Assembly (NCBI GenBank): GCA_016184365.1
Contig: JACPCW010000103.1
Span: forward strand, 39,046-76,755
Direction of reading: 5' to 3'
DNA: 37,710 nucleotides
Source of the DNA: Candidatus Rokuibacteriota bacterium
GTDB lineage: Bacteria; Methylomirabilota; Methylomirabilia; Rokubacteriales; CSP1-6
The notes under the pieces: generated by a model
Seen by the model: the letters and a program-made list of their open reading frames with translations, nothing else
What the model was told of the DNA's origin: nothing
The model's database searches: none
In this document: positions 7,496 through 16,740 of the stretch, in pieces
Layout of the letters: the number at the start of each line of letters is the position of its first letter
Numbering within the stretch: the stretch's first letter is position 1
Translations under genes and position numbers: made by a program

Positions 7496-7822
7496 ATGGG
7501 CGGTGATGGCGTGAAGCGTGTCCCGGCCGAAGAGGCGCGCCGCAAGGTGCAGAAGGGCGCCGCGTTGCTCGTGTGCGCATACGAGGATGAAACGAAGTGT
7601 CGTGAGATGGCCCTCGAGGGCGGGATCACGCCGGCCGAGCTCGAGCGGCGGATGACGCTGTTCCCGGCCGACAAGGGACTGATCTTCTATTGCGCCTGAC
7701 CCGAGGAAGCGACGTCTGCCGGTCAGGCAGCGAAGTATCAGTCGCAGGGATTCGTGAACGCCGTCGCGCTCCGCGGCGGGGTCGACGCGTGGCGGGCGGC
7801 CGGCTATCCGATGGCCGCGTGA
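7496..7822 (+). CDS. Rhodanese-like selenoprotein (in-frame UGA = Sec68)
   Basis: This reads as a 108-residue rhodanese-domain protein if UGA at 7697-7699 is read as selenocysteine. The frame stays open on both sides of it. Upstream is a normal N-terminal half ending GLIFYCA, and downstream the same frame gives [14 protein letters not shown], then [12 protein letters not shown], the typical rhodanese C-terminus. Homologous single-domain rhodaneses carry Cys at this position (YCxCPxEA), so the UGA sits exactly on the reactive thiol: C66-A67-U68. The start ATG has a strong GGAGG 6 bases upstream. A SECIS-like hairpin follows the UGA (7713-7732). The likely role is sulfur or selenium/redox thiol chemistry in the cytoplasm, but the substrate is unknown. 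The gene is alone on the plus strand and converges with the ABC permease gene, leaving one base between stops. A gene caller that stops at UGA would give only a 67-residue fragment. Confidence 0.88.
7713..7732 (+). promoter_or_regulatory. Bacterial SECIS hairpin of the rhodanese selenoprotein
   Basis: The stem CTGCC/GGCAG closes a GGTCA loop. Below it a single unpaired T (7715) is followed by a further CG/CG pair. The apical loop starts 21 bases after the UGA and begins with GG. The GGU loop and the bulged U mirror the SelB-binding features known from E. coli fdhF SECIS. Confidence 0.75.
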
Positions 7823-7823
7823 G

Positions 7824-8672
7824 TCAACGTCCGCGGCCCATCGCCTGTCGCAGGCGTGGATCGAGGGCGTCGCGGATGCCTTCACCGAACAGGTTGTAGG
7901 CGAGCACCGTGACGAGGATGGCGAGGCCCGGATAGAACGACAGCCACCAGGCGATCTCGATCGCGTCCTTGCCCTCGTTCAGGATGTTGCCCCACGTCGC
8001 GTACGGGGGCTGCACCCCGAGCCCGAGGAACGACAGCCCGGACTCCGTCAGGATCGCGGCCGGAATGCCGAGGGTCATCGCGACGAGCACGGGCGCCATC
8101 GCGTTCGGCAGGATGTGCCGCCACACGATGCGGAAGCCGCTGGCGCCGATCGCGTGCGACCACAGCACGAACTCGCGCTCCTTCAGCGTGAGGAACTCCG
8201 CGCGCACGAGCCGCGCGACACGCATCCAGCTCGTGAGCCCGATGACGGTCATGATCGTCCAGATCGACGGCCGCAGGAACGCCAGCACCGCGAGCAGCAG
8301 GAAGAAGCTCGGGAAGACGAGCATCAGGTCGACGAGGCGCATGATCGCGCCGTCGGTCGATCCGCCCTTGTAGCCCGCGACGGCGCCGAGCACGATGCCG
8401 ATGAGCGCTGCGATGCCGACGGACACGAAGCCGACGGCGAGCGAGACGCGCGCGCCGTGGATCATGCGCGACAGCACGTCGCGTCCGAGCTGATCCGTGC
8501 CGAGCAGGTGCCGTCCCGACGGATCTTCCAGCATGCGCTTCACGTCCGGCCGGTGCGGATCCCACGGCGCGAGGAGCGGCGCGAAGACGGCGACGAGGAC
8601 GAGCAGCACCACGATGGCGCCGCCGGCGACGGCGAGCCGGTTCTTCCGGAACGTCCGCCAGAACGCCGACAC
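7824..8672 (-). CDS. ABC transporter permease, peptide/nickel type (OppC/DppC family)
   Basis: The inner-membrane permease of a peptide-type importer, 282 residues, with about six transmembrane helices. It has the family N-terminal helix with the OppC_N-like segment (residues 1-50, ending DPHRPD) and the EAA-type loop around EFVLWSHAIGASGFRIVWRHILPNA, which contacts the ATPase. GTG start at 8670-8672, one base after the upstream permease stop. It is the last gene of the run that starts at gap. No ATPase gene is present in the window, so the ATP-binding subunits must be encoded elsewhere. Confidence 0.93.
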   Translation of the reverse strand: MSAFWRTFRKNRLAVAGGAIVVLLVLVAVFAPLLAPWDPHRPDVKRMLEDPSGRHLLGTDQLGRDVLSRMIHGARVSLAVGFVSVGIAALIGIVLGAVAGYKGGSTDGAIMRLVDLMLVFPSFFLLLAVLAFLRPSIWTIMTVIGLTSWMRVARLVRAEFLTLKEREFVLWSHAIGASGFRIVWRHILPNAMAPVLVAMTLGIPAAILTESGLSFLGLGVQPPYATWGNILNEGKDAIEIAWWLSFYPGLAILVTVLAYNLFGEGIRDALDPRLRQAMGRGR

Positions 8673-8673
8673 G

Positions 8674-9666
8674 TCAGCGGCTGCGCCGCCCGGCCAGGCG
8701 GATGCGCGGATCGACGAAGCCGTACGCGAGGTCGGCGACGAGGTTGGCCAGCAGCGTCAGCGTCGCGACGATGACGAGGTTGCCCATGATGACGGGATAG
8801 TCGCGCGCGAACACGGCCTGGACCATGAGTTGCCCCATGCCCGGGATCGCGAAGATCGACTCGACGATGACGCTGCCGCCGATCAGCCCGGGCAGCGAGA
8901 GCGCGAGGATCGTCACGATCGGCAGGAGCGCGTTGCGCAGCGCGTGCTTGCGAATGACGACGCGCTCGGCGAGGCCTTTGGCGCGCGCCGACTGGATGTA
9001 GTCCTGCCGGACGACCTCCAGCATCGACTGCCGCATGTAGCGTGAGAGCCCGGCGAGCCCGCCGAACGTGGCGACGATCACGGGCAGCAGGAGGTGCGCG
9101 ACGAAATCGAGGTGCTGCTTCCAGAACGACAGGTATTCCCAGTTCAGCGAGCGCAGCCCGGAGATCGGCAGCCAGCCGAGCTGCACGCCGAACAGCATCA
9201 TCAGGAGGAGCGCGAGCCAGAAGTCGGGCGTCGCGAATCCGACGAAGACGAACACGGTCGTGACCTTGTCGAAGAGCGAATGCTGCCGCGTCGCGGAGAG
9301 CACGCCGATCGGGATCGCGAGCGCGATGATGACGAGGAGCTCGATGACGTTCAGGAGCAGCGTGACCGGCAGCCGCTCGCTGATCTTCTGGATCACCGGC
9401 CGGCCGTCGGGCGCGAAGGACCGTCCGAAGTCGAGCCGCACGATCCGCGTGAGCCAGTTCCAGTACTGCCGGTGCAGCGGCTGGTCCAGCCCGTAGAGCT
9501 CGCGCAGCATCTTCTGCGCCTGGGCGCTCGATTCGATCGAGGGATCGCCCGTCTGCAGCTCGACCGGATCGCCCGGCGCGAGATGGATCACGAGAAACGA
9601 GACGAACGTGATCCCGATGAGCAGCGGCAGCGCGAGCAGCAGTCGCCGCAGGGCGTAGAGGAGCAT
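8674..9666 (-). CDS. ABC transporter permease, peptide/nickel type (OppB/DppB family)
   Basis: A 330-residue inner-membrane permease with ATG at 9664-9666. The N-terminal helix and the motif [16 protein letters not shown] are typical of the OppB/DppB family. Further helices follow, along with the EAA-type loop [25 protein letters not shown]. It pairs with the following OppC-type permease and the preceding lipoprotein binding protein. Substrate cannot be told from sequence; oligopeptides, dipeptides, nickel and others are all possible. Confidence 0.94.
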   Translation of the reverse strand: MLLYALRRLLLALPLLIGITFVSFLVIHLAPGDPVELQTGDPSIESSAQAQKMLRELYGLDQPLHRQYWNWLTRIVRLDFGRSFAPDGRPVIQKISERLPVTLLLNVIELLVIIALAIPIGVLSATRQHSLFDKVTTVFVFVGFATPDFWLALLLMMLFGVQLGWLPISGLRSLNWEYLSFWKQHLDFVAHLLLPVIVATFGGLAGLSRYMRQSMLEVVRQDYIQSARAKGLAERVVIRKHALRNALLPIVTILALSLPGLIGGSVIVESIFAIPGMGQLMVQAVFARDYPVIMGNLVIVATLTLLANLVADLAYGFVDPRIRLAGRRSR

Positions 9667-9694
9667 GGCCGGCTATTCTAGCGCGGCCGGCGCG

Positions 9695-11368
9695 TCAGTC
9701 CGCCGTGTAGCGCTGCTCGCCGCGTGGCACGTACCACCGCGCAAATTCGTAGGTGAGACCGTTCGGGCCGACCTCGACGCCGCGGATGCGCCGGGCGACG
9801 ACGGGCAGCGCATCGCGGAAGAAGAGGAACACGTAGGCCTGCTCGGCGGCGAGGATCTCCTGGATCCGGTGGTAGTACTGCACGCGGTCCTCGCGCCGGC
9901 ACGCGGTGCGCCCGCGCTCGAGGAGCTCGTCGACCTCGGCATTCTGGAACGACACGTGGTTCAGATCGTCGGGGCCGGTCTTCGACGAGTGCCAGATCGC
10001 GTACTGGTCCGGGTCCTCGCCGATGGCCCAGCCGAGGACCAGCGCCTCGAAGCGTCGCTTCTTCACGTACTCCTTGATGAACGACGCCCATTCGAGCACG
10101 CGGATCTCGACGCCGACGCCCAGCTCGCGCAGCGAGGCCTGCACGATCTCGGCGACCTTCTTGCGCTCTTCGTTGCCCTGGTTCGTCAGCAGCTCGAACG
10201 TGAACGGCTTGCCGTCCTTCACGAGGAGGCCTTCGGCGTTCTTCTCCGTCCAGCCGGCCTCGGCGAGCAGCGTCCGCGCCTTCGCCAGGTCGTACGGGAA
10301 GCGCGCGACGTTCGGCGAATGGACCCACGTCCCCGGCTTGTACGGCCCGGTCGCCTCGCGTCCGAGCCCGAGCAGCACCCCGTCGATCAGCTCCTGCTTG
10401 TTGATCGCGTGGGCGAAGGCCCGGCGCACGCGGCGGTCGGCGAACCGCGGATCTTTCATGTTGAGGCCGAGGTACGTGTACTGGCTGGCCGGATACCGGT
10501 ACTTCGCATACGCCTTGCGGAACGCCGGGTACTCGGTCTGCCGCGTGTACTGCAGCGCGGTGAGACCGCGCATCAGGCCGGCCGAGTCGAGACCGTGCGC
10601 CTTCAGCTCGAGAAAGATCGTGGCCTGGCTCGGGATGACGCGATACACGACGCGGGACAGATACGGACGGCCCGCGAAATAGTCGGGATTCGCCTTGAGC
10701 GCCACCTTCTCGCCCGACCTGATCTCCTCGAACTTGTAGGGCCCCGTCCCGACCGGGTGCGTCCAGTGCTGCGGCGCCTCGCGGAGCTTCCCCTGCTCGA
10801 CCCATGTCCGGAGCAGGTGCGCCGGAAGCATGGCGGTGGCCCAGCTCATCAGCGCGCGCGCGTACGGCTTCGCGTAGCGGACGTGCACCGTATACGGATC
10901 CGGCGCCTCGATGGACTCGACCGCGGCGAAGTCGTCGCGGCGCGCCGTCGGCGTCTTCGGATGCACGAGCGCGGCGTGCGTGAAGAGGACGTCGGCCGCG
11001 GTGAACGGCTTCCCGTCGTGCCACCGCACGTTCTTCCGGAGCCGGAACGTCAGGCTGCGGCAGTCCGCACCGAAGTCCCACGACTCCGCGAGCGCCGGCA
11101 CGAATCGCGAGTGATCGTCGAGATCGACGAGCCCGCTGTAGATCAGGCTCGAGACCTGCGACGAGATCATGTCGTTCGTGAGCTGCGGGATCAGGCCGGA
11201 GATGTTCCCGAGGATCGGCTCGACGAACACGTCGCCGTAGGCCGGCTTCGCCGGCGTGCTCGCCGCCGCCTCGCCCGGGCCGTCAGGCTCGCCCGCGCAT
11301 CCGGCGAGCGCGAGCAGCGCCAGCGCGAGGACGACCGTAGCGAAGCGCCGGTCGGCCAGACGCGACAA
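9695..11368 (-). CDS. Peptide-type ABC transporter substrate-binding lipoprotein (SBP_bac_5 family)
   Basis: A 557-residue extracytoplasmic binding protein. The N-terminus is a lipoprotein signal peptide (hydrophobic VVLALALLALAGC), with the lipobox Cys near residue 24 as the likely lipid anchor. The body has the family's hallmarks, such as LAESW, LRKNVRWHDGKPFTAADV, VGTGPYKF and VRRAFAHAINKQELI. The TTG start at 11366-11368 is separated from the secG stop by one base; no ATG or GTG gives a better signal peptide. Position after secG and before two permeases indicates one transcript with the glycolytic genes. Confidence 0.92.
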   Translation of the reverse strand: MSRLADRRFATVVLALALLALAGCAGEPDGPGEAAASTPAKPAYGDVFVEPILGNISGLIPQLTNDMISSQVSSLIYSGLVDLDDHSRFVPALAESWDFGADCRSLTFRLRKNVRWHDGKPFTAADVLFTHAALVHPKTPTARRDDFAAVESIEAPDPYTVHVRYAKPYARALMSWATAMLPAHLLRTWVEQGKLREAPQHWTHPVGTGPYKFEEIRSGEKVALKANPDYFAGRPYLSRVVYRVIPSQATIFLELKAHGLDSAGLMRGLTALQYTRQTEYPAFRKAYAKYRYPASQYTYLGLNMKDPRFADRRVRRAFAHAINKQELIDGVLLGLGREATGPYKPGTWVHSPNVARFPYDLAKARTLLAEAGWTEKNAEGLLVKDGKPFTFELLTNQGNEERKKVAEIVQASLRELGVGVEIRVLEWASFIKEYVKKRRFEALVLGWAIGEDPDQYAIWHSSKTGPDDLNHVSFQNAEVDELLERGRTACRREDRVQYYHRIQEILAAEQAYVFLFFRDALPVVARRIRGVEVGPNGLTYEFARWYVPRGEQRYTAD

Positions 11369-11369
11369 C

Positions 11370-11732
11370 TTACTTCGTCTTGTCCGCGGGCGCGGGAGGC
11401 GTGGCGGGCGCGGGCTGCGCGGGAACGGCCGGCGGCGTCGACGTCGGCGCGGCCGGAGCCGGCGCGGTCTGCGCGGCCGGTTCGCGGATCACCGAGGAGC
11501 TCCGCTCACCACCCATCAGCGCGAGACCGAACGACGTGACCGCGAACATGACGGCGACCACGCCCGTGATCTTGCTGAGCACCGTCGGCGTGCCCATCGA
11601 TCCGAAGACGGCCTGGCTGCCCGCGCCGCCGAATGCCGAGCCGATGTCCGCGCCCTTGCCCGACTGCAGGAGCACGATGCCGATGATGGCGGCGCACATG
11701 AGCACGTGGACGACGGTGAGCGCGATGAACAT
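11370..11732 (-). CDS. secG: Preprotein translocase subunit SecG
   Basis: A small inner-membrane subunit of the SecYEG channel, 120 residues. The first 75 residues carry the two transmembrane helices with the conserved loop LLQSGKGADIGSAFGG and a second helix around TGVVAVMFAVTSFGLAL. The remaining ~40 residues are a low-complexity Pro/Ala/Thr tail that is unusually long for SecG. ATG at 11730-11732 abuts the tpiA stop. The tpiA-secG order is common in bacteria. Confidence 0.95.
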   Translation of the reverse strand: MFIALTVVHVLMCAAIIGIVLLQSGKGADIGSAFGGAGSQAVFGSMGTPTVLSKITGVVAVMFAVTSFGLALMGGERSSSVIREPAAQTAPAPAAPTSTPPAVPAQPAPATPPAPADKTK

Positions 11733-12515
11733 CTAGGCTCCTCTCGGCGCGGTCGCGGCGCGCGCCGCATGTTTCGCGATGGCGACGAAGTCGGCGACCT
11801 TCAGCGAAGCGCCGCCGACGAGCGCGCCGTCGATGTCCGGCGCGGCGACGAGCTCCGCCGCATTATCGGCCTTGACGCTGCCGCCGTACAGGATCCGGAC
11901 GGCCTGCGCGATTTCCTTCGACGTCAGCTCGGACAGCAGTCCACGGAGATAGCCGTGCACTTCCGACGCCTGCGCCGAGGTCGCGTTCTGGCCGGTGCCG
12001 ATCGCCCACACGGGCTCGTACGCGAGCACGCCCTGCGCGATCGTCTCGGCGGGAATGCCCGCCAGACCGGCACGCAGCTGGCCCTCGACGGTCGTGAACG
12101 TCAGGCCCTGCCGGCGCTCTTCGGCGGTCTCGCCGACGCACAGCACCGGTGTCAGCCCGTGGGCGATCGCCGCCTTGACCTTCCGGTTGACGAGGTCGTC
12201 GGTCTCGCCGATCTCTTTCCGGCGCTCGGAATGCCCGAGCAGCACGTAGCGGCAGCCGAGCTCGACGAGCATGCCGGGCGAGATCTCGCCCGTGTGCGCA
12301 CCAGCCGCGTCCCAGTGGCAGGTCTGGCCGCCGAGCGCCACGGCGCTCTCGCGGACGATCTCGCCGACGGCGGCGAGCGCGGTGAACGGCGGGCAGAGCG
12401 CCACGTCGGCCCCGCGCACGCGACGGAGCCCGTCACGCACGCCGGTCGCGAGCGGACGCGCCTCCGCGAGCGTGCCGAACATCTTCCAGTTGCCGATGAC
12501 GAGCGGGGTTCGCAT
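11733..12515 (-). CDS. tpiA: Triosephosphate isomerase
   Basis: Interconverts dihydroxyacetone phosphate and glyceraldehyde-3-phosphate. 260 residues, ATG at 12513-12515. Catalytic residues are all present: K11 (GNWKM), H95 (LLGHSERR) and E167 in AYEPVWAIGTG. The phosphate-binding loop YGGSVKADN and the GALVGGASL segment are also present. It lies downstream of pgk, separated from it by a repeat element (12531-12630). Confidence 0.97.
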   Translation of the reverse strand: MRTPLVIGNWKMFGTLAEARPLATGVRDGLRRVRGADVALCPPFTALAAVGEIVRESAVALGGQTCHWDAAGAHTGEISPGMLVELGCRYVLLGHSERRKEIGETDDLVNRKVKAAIAHGLTPVLCVGETAEERRQGLTFTTVEGQLRAGLAGIPAETIAQGVLAYEPVWAIGTGQNATSAQASEVHGYLRGLLSELTSKEIAQAVRILYGGSVKADNAAELVAAPDIDGALVGGASLKVADFVAIAKHAARAATAPRGA

Positions 12516-12530
12516 GGGCGTCTATTCGTA

Positions 12531-12630
12531 GGCGGGGGGAGCGAGCGCCGCTCCCCCCGGCATCCCCCCACCGATCACCCGCGTGCCAGTAGCAGGAGAA
12601 GGGGCGCCGGCAAAGCCGGCGCTCGAACCC
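12531..12630 (+). repeat. Dual-hairpin intergenic repeat, copy 3 (type B), pgk/tpiA
   Basis: Hairpin 1 is a perfect 10-bp stem GGGGGGAGCG/CGCTCCCCCC with loop AGCGC (12534-12558). A CCCCCCACCG linker follows. Hairpin 2 is GCGCCGGC-AAA-GCCGGCGC (12604-12622). It is nearly identical in both hairpins to the copy at 29761-29857. Confidence 0.85.
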
Positions 12631-12666
12631 CCGACAACACGCGTCGCGGCGGTCACGATGTGTGTT

Positions 12667-13848
12667 TCAGACATCGGTCAGCGCGGCCACGCCCGGCAGC
12701 GTCCGGCCTTCCAGGAACTCGAGGAACGCGCCGCCGGCCGTCGAGATGTAGCCGATGCGATCGGCCACGCCGGCCGCGTTGACCGCCGCGACGCTGTCGC
12801 CGCCGCCGATGACGGAGAACGCGCTCGCGCCCGCGACGGCGTGCGCGATCGCCATCGTGCCCTGCGCGAACGGCGCGCGCTCGAACACGCCCATGGGACC
12901 GTTCCACACGATCGTCCGCGCGTCGCGGATCGCGGCGGTGAAGCGCTCGACGGTGCGCGGGCCGATGTCGAGCCCCATCTCGGCCGCGGGCATGCGAGCC
13001 ACGTCGACGATCCGGCCGGATGGACTGTCGAGACGCTCGGCGACGACGGTGTCGGTCGGGAGCAGCACCTCGACGCCGCGGCCTTTCGCGGCCTCGAGCA
13101 CGCGCCGCGCCGTCTCGACGTGCTCGGCTTCGACGAGCGAGCGCCCGACGTCGTGTCCGAGCGATTTCAGGAAGGTGAACGCCATGCCGCCGCCGATCGC
13201 GACCGCCTGCACCCGCGCGAGCAGGTGTTCCACGAGCGTGACCTTGTCCGAGACCTTCGCGCCGCCGAGGATCGCGAGCATCGGCCGCGCCGGCGATCCG
13301 AGCACCCGGCCGAGCGCCTCGAGCTCACGCTCCATCAGGAGGCCGGCCACCGCGGGCTGCAGGTGCCGGGTGATCGCGGCGATCGACGCATGCGCGCGAT
13401 GCGCGGCCGCGAACGCGTCGTTCACGTACACGTCGGCGAGCGCCGCCAGACCGCGCGCGAAGGCATCGTCGTTGGCTTCCTCTTCCTCGTGAAATCGAAG
13501 ATTCTCGAGCAGCAGGAGCTGGCCCGGCCCGAGCGCCCGCGCCTGCGCCTCGACCGCCGGGCCGACGCAGTCGGGCGCCAGCGGCACGTCATGGCCGAGC
13601 AGCGTCGCCAGACGTTCGGCGATCGGTTTCAGGCTGAACTCCGGCGTCGGCTTGCCCTTGGGACGCCCGAGATGCGAGCCGAGCACGACGCTGGCGCCGG
13701 CGCCGAGCGCCATCTGGATCGTCGGCACGACGGCGCGCAGCCGGGTGTCGTCCGACACCGCGCCGCCCTCGAGCGGCGCGTTCAGATCCGCGCGCAGGAA
13801 GACACGCTTGCCGCCGAGCGGCACCCGGGCGATCGTCAGCTTGGGCAC
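12667..13848 (-). CDS. pgk: Phosphoglycerate kinase
   Basis: Transfers phosphate from 1,3-bisphosphoglycerate to ADP. 393 residues, the usual bacterial length. GTG start at 13846-13848, 15 bases after the gap stop. Motifs in order: RADLNAP near the N-terminus, GSHLGRPKGK, LLENLRFHEEEE, GGAKVSDKV, GGGMAFTFL, VWNGPMGVFE and the nucleotide-loop GGGDSVAAV. The usual STGGGAS near the C-terminus reads STAGGAF, a small deviation in a glycine-rich loop. Confidence 0.97.
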   Translation of the reverse strand: MPKLTIARVPLGGKRVFLRADLNAPLEGGAVSDDTRLRAVVPTIQMALGAGASVVLGSHLGRPKGKPTPEFSLKPIAERLATLLGHDVPLAPDCVGPAVEAQARALGPGQLLLLENLRFHEEEEANDDAFARGLAALADVYVNDAFAAAHRAHASIAAITRHLQPAVAGLLMERELEALGRVLGSPARPMLAILGGAKVSDKVTLVEHLLARVQAVAIGGGMAFTFLKSLGHDVGRSLVEAEHVETARRVLEAAKGRGVEVLLPTDTVVAERLDSPSGRIVDVARMPAAEMGLDIGPRTVERFTAAIRDARTIVWNGPMGVFERAPFAQGTMAIAHAVAGASAFSVIGGGDSVAAVNAAGVADRIGYISTAGGAFLEFLEGRTLPGVAALTDV

Positions 13849-13863
13849 GAGCGCGGTCGGGCC

Positions 13864-14889
<1,026 letters not shown>

Positions 14890-14908
14890 TCAGGAGACTT
14901 CGCCGACC

Positions 14909-14914
14909 AGTATA
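14909..14914 (-). promoter_or_regulatory. -10 box for the gap operon
   Basis: On the minus strand TATACT lies 40 bases upstream of the gap start, in the 64-base gap after comF. No recognisable -35 box accompanies it, so an activator or an alternative -35 is possible. Confidence 0.45.
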
Positions 14915-14932
14915 CCTTAGCCGCGGGGGCCG

Positions 14933-15679
14933 CTATCCGACCCGGGCCACGGTGATCACGCCGACGCGGCGCGCGCCGGCCGCGCGCAGCGCACGCGCGC
15001 ACTCCGCCGCCGTCGCGCCCGTCGTCAGGACATCGTCGACGACGGCGACCGCACGGCCCGCCACCGCCGGTGACGCGGAAAACGCGCCGCGCACGTTCGC
15101 CCGGCGCGCGCTCGCCGACAATTCCGTCTGCGCCGCCGTCGCGCGCGTGCGGCGCAGCCAGCCCGTCTCGACCGGGACGGCGAGACGACGCCCCAGACGT
15201 TCGGCGAGCAGCGTCGCCTGATTGAAGCCGCGGTCGCGCTCGCGCGACGGGGCGAGCGGCACGGGCACGAGCGCCTCGACGTTCGCCGGCATCGCGTCAC
15301 CGAGCGTCTCGACCACGAGATCACCGAGCGGTCGCGCCATCGCGCGACGACCGCCGAACTTGAACGCGTGGAGCGCCTCGCGCACGACGCCCTCGTACGG
15401 CGCGGCCGCGCGCGCCCACGCGAAGCCGGGCGCGCCGGTGGCGCACGCCTGACAGAGACCCGTCGACGCGAGGCCGTCACGCGGCGCACACGTCGGGAAC
15501 GGGAGCCCGCATCGGTCGCACCACGGCGGCGTCAGGCGCGGGATCGCCGCCCAGCACGCGCCGCACAGCGGATCGCGCCGGCCGGCGCCGAGCCGCGCAT
15601 CGCACACCGGACAGATCGCCGGAAAGACGAGATCGATCGCGGCCGAGAGCCAGGCCGTCGGAGACGAGACGGCGCTCAT
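14933..15679 (-). CDS. ComF-family phosphoribosyltransferase-like protein
   Basis: 248 residues with ATG at 15677-15679. The N-terminal part carries paired-cysteine motifs of a zinc finger (CPVCDARLG, LCGACW, WCDRCG, LCQAC). The C-terminal part is a type I phosphoribosyltransferase fold with the PRPP-loop VAVVDDVLTTGATAAECARAL, and between them is VPVPLAPSRERDRGFNQA. This matches the ComF/GntX family, involved in DNA uptake or utilisation in some bacteria; the biochemical role is unsettled. It lies 13 bases after the TPR gene and is likely co-transcribed with it. Confidence 0.9.
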   Translation of the reverse strand: MSAVSSPTAWLSAAIDLVFPAICPVCDARLGAGRRDPLCGACWAAIPRLTPPWCDRCGLPFPTCAPRDGLASTGLCQACATGAPGFAWARAAAPYEGVVREALHAFKFGGRRAMARPLGDLVVETLGDAMPANVEALVPVPLAPSRERDRGFNQATLLAERLGRRLAVPVETGWLRRTRATAAQTELSASARRANVRGAFSASPAVAGRAVAVVDDVLTTGATAAECARALRAAGARRVGVITVARVG

Positions 15680-15692
15680 CGGTCCCGGCGCG

Positions 15693-16700
15693 TCAGCGCG
15701 GAAGCGACGTCGGGCGCAGGCTGTTCCAGCGGCCGCATCGCGGGCAGCGGTCCTCCCACGTCGGCGTGGACGCGCTGCAGTGCCCGCAGCGGTGCGGCCA
15801 GGTGAAGCCCTGCGCGAGACGGAGCGCCTTCCGATACTCCTCGAAGGCTTCACGCGTCTCACCGCGGCGCTCGAAGATCGCGCCCAGAAACGCGTGAATG
15901 ACGGGAAACTCCGGCGCGCGCACCTCGAGCTTCTCGAAGTGATCGGCCGCCTCGTCGAGCATCTCGAGCTCGAAGTACACACGACCGAGCGCGACGGCGA
16001 GCGCCATGTCGTCGGGCACGCGCGCGGCGGCGGCTTCGTACAGCGCGATCATCCGGGTGGGGCGCCCCTCGATGCGGTACGCCCGCTCGAGGCGCGCGAG
16101 CACCGGCAGCGAGGGATCGCGCTCGGCCGCGCGCTCCCACACGCGCGCGGCCTCGCGCGTATCGCCGGTCATTTCGAGGGCATCGCCGAGCGCGAGCGAG
16201 GCGGGAACGAACCGGCGGTCCGCGCGCACGCCGAGACGAAAATGCGCGATCGCCGGGTCGAGGCGTCCCGCCGTCATGTCCTCACGGCCCTGCTCGTAGT
16301 GGAACGCGGCGAGCCACCCGGTCTCCTCGGAGCGCTCCGTCGCGGGCACGAGATCGACGAGCGCCTGCTCGGCCTCGAGCGCTTCGGGCCACCGGTGCGC
16401 GTCCGCGGCGAGGTCGCGCAGTCCACGCAGCGCGCCGACGTGCGCCGGACGTCGCGCGCGCACGGCGCGATACAGCACGGCCGCTTCCTCCACGCGTCCG
16501 GCCAGACGCGCTTCCGCGGCGCGACGGAAGAGCTCGCGCGTCTCCGGATCGTCCTCGACGGGCGCGGGCCGACGACGCACGAACGCGCCCCAATCGACGG
16601 GGAGCGCCCCGGCGAGGCGACCGAGATCGCGAACCAAACCGGTGAGCGAGCGAAGGGAGCCGAGGAACGACCCGGAGCGCGCGGATGCCGAAGACGTCAT
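15693..16700 (-). CDS. TPR protein with C-terminal rubredoxin-type zinc ribbon (LapB/YciM-like)
   Basis: 335 residues, ATG at 16698-16700. Most of the protein is tetratricopeptide repeats (roughly 65-295, for example VLYRAVRARRPAHVGALRGL and MALAVALGRVYFELEMLDEA). The end has C305-x2-C308 and C319-x2-C322, the layout of the rubredoxin domain of LapB, which helps control LpxC and lipopolysaccharide assembly. The N-terminus (residues 1-45) is only weakly hydrophobic, so the membrane anchor of true LapB is not obvious. I infer a LapB-like scaffold, not certain orthology. It lies between dksA-like and comF-like genes. Confidence 0.8.
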   Translation of the reverse strand: MTSSASARSGSFLGSLRSLTGLVRDLGRLAGALPVDWGAFVRRRPAPVEDDPETRELFRRAAEARLAGRVEEAAVLYRAVRARRPAHVGALRGLRDLAADAHRWPEALEAEQALVDLVPATERSEETGWLAAFHYEQGREDMTAGRLDPAIAHFRLGVRADRRFVPASLALGDALEMTGDTREAARVWERAAERDPSLPVLARLERAYRIEGRPTRMIALYEAAAARVPDDMALAVALGRVYFELEMLDEAADHFEKLEVRAPEFPVIHAFLGAIFERRGETREAFEEYRKALRLAQGFTWPHRCGHCSASTPTWEDRCPRCGRWNSLRPTSLPR

Positions 16701-16740
16701 GGGCGCGCGCCGCCGCGGGGACGGGGGACGATCGCCGCGA

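Noticed and set aside
7496-7699. Treating the rhodanese as a pseudogene or as a sequencing frameshift
   Set aside because: There is no shift of frame. The only interruption is one UGA at the reactive Cys position, with a SECIS-like hairpin after it.
7690-7899. Separate small gene after the rhodanese stop
   Set aside because: It is in another frame. The meaningful downstream sequence continues the rhodanese frame through UGA.
9665-11539. Long plus-strand frame opposite the binding-protein and secG genes
   Set aside because: Shadow of the minus-strand genes; low-complexity Arg/Leu/Glu translation with no motif.
12531-12630. Rho-independent terminators at the G6/C6 hairpins
   Set aside because: No U-tract follows on either strand. 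The copies lie inside operons whose downstream genes have no obvious promoter.
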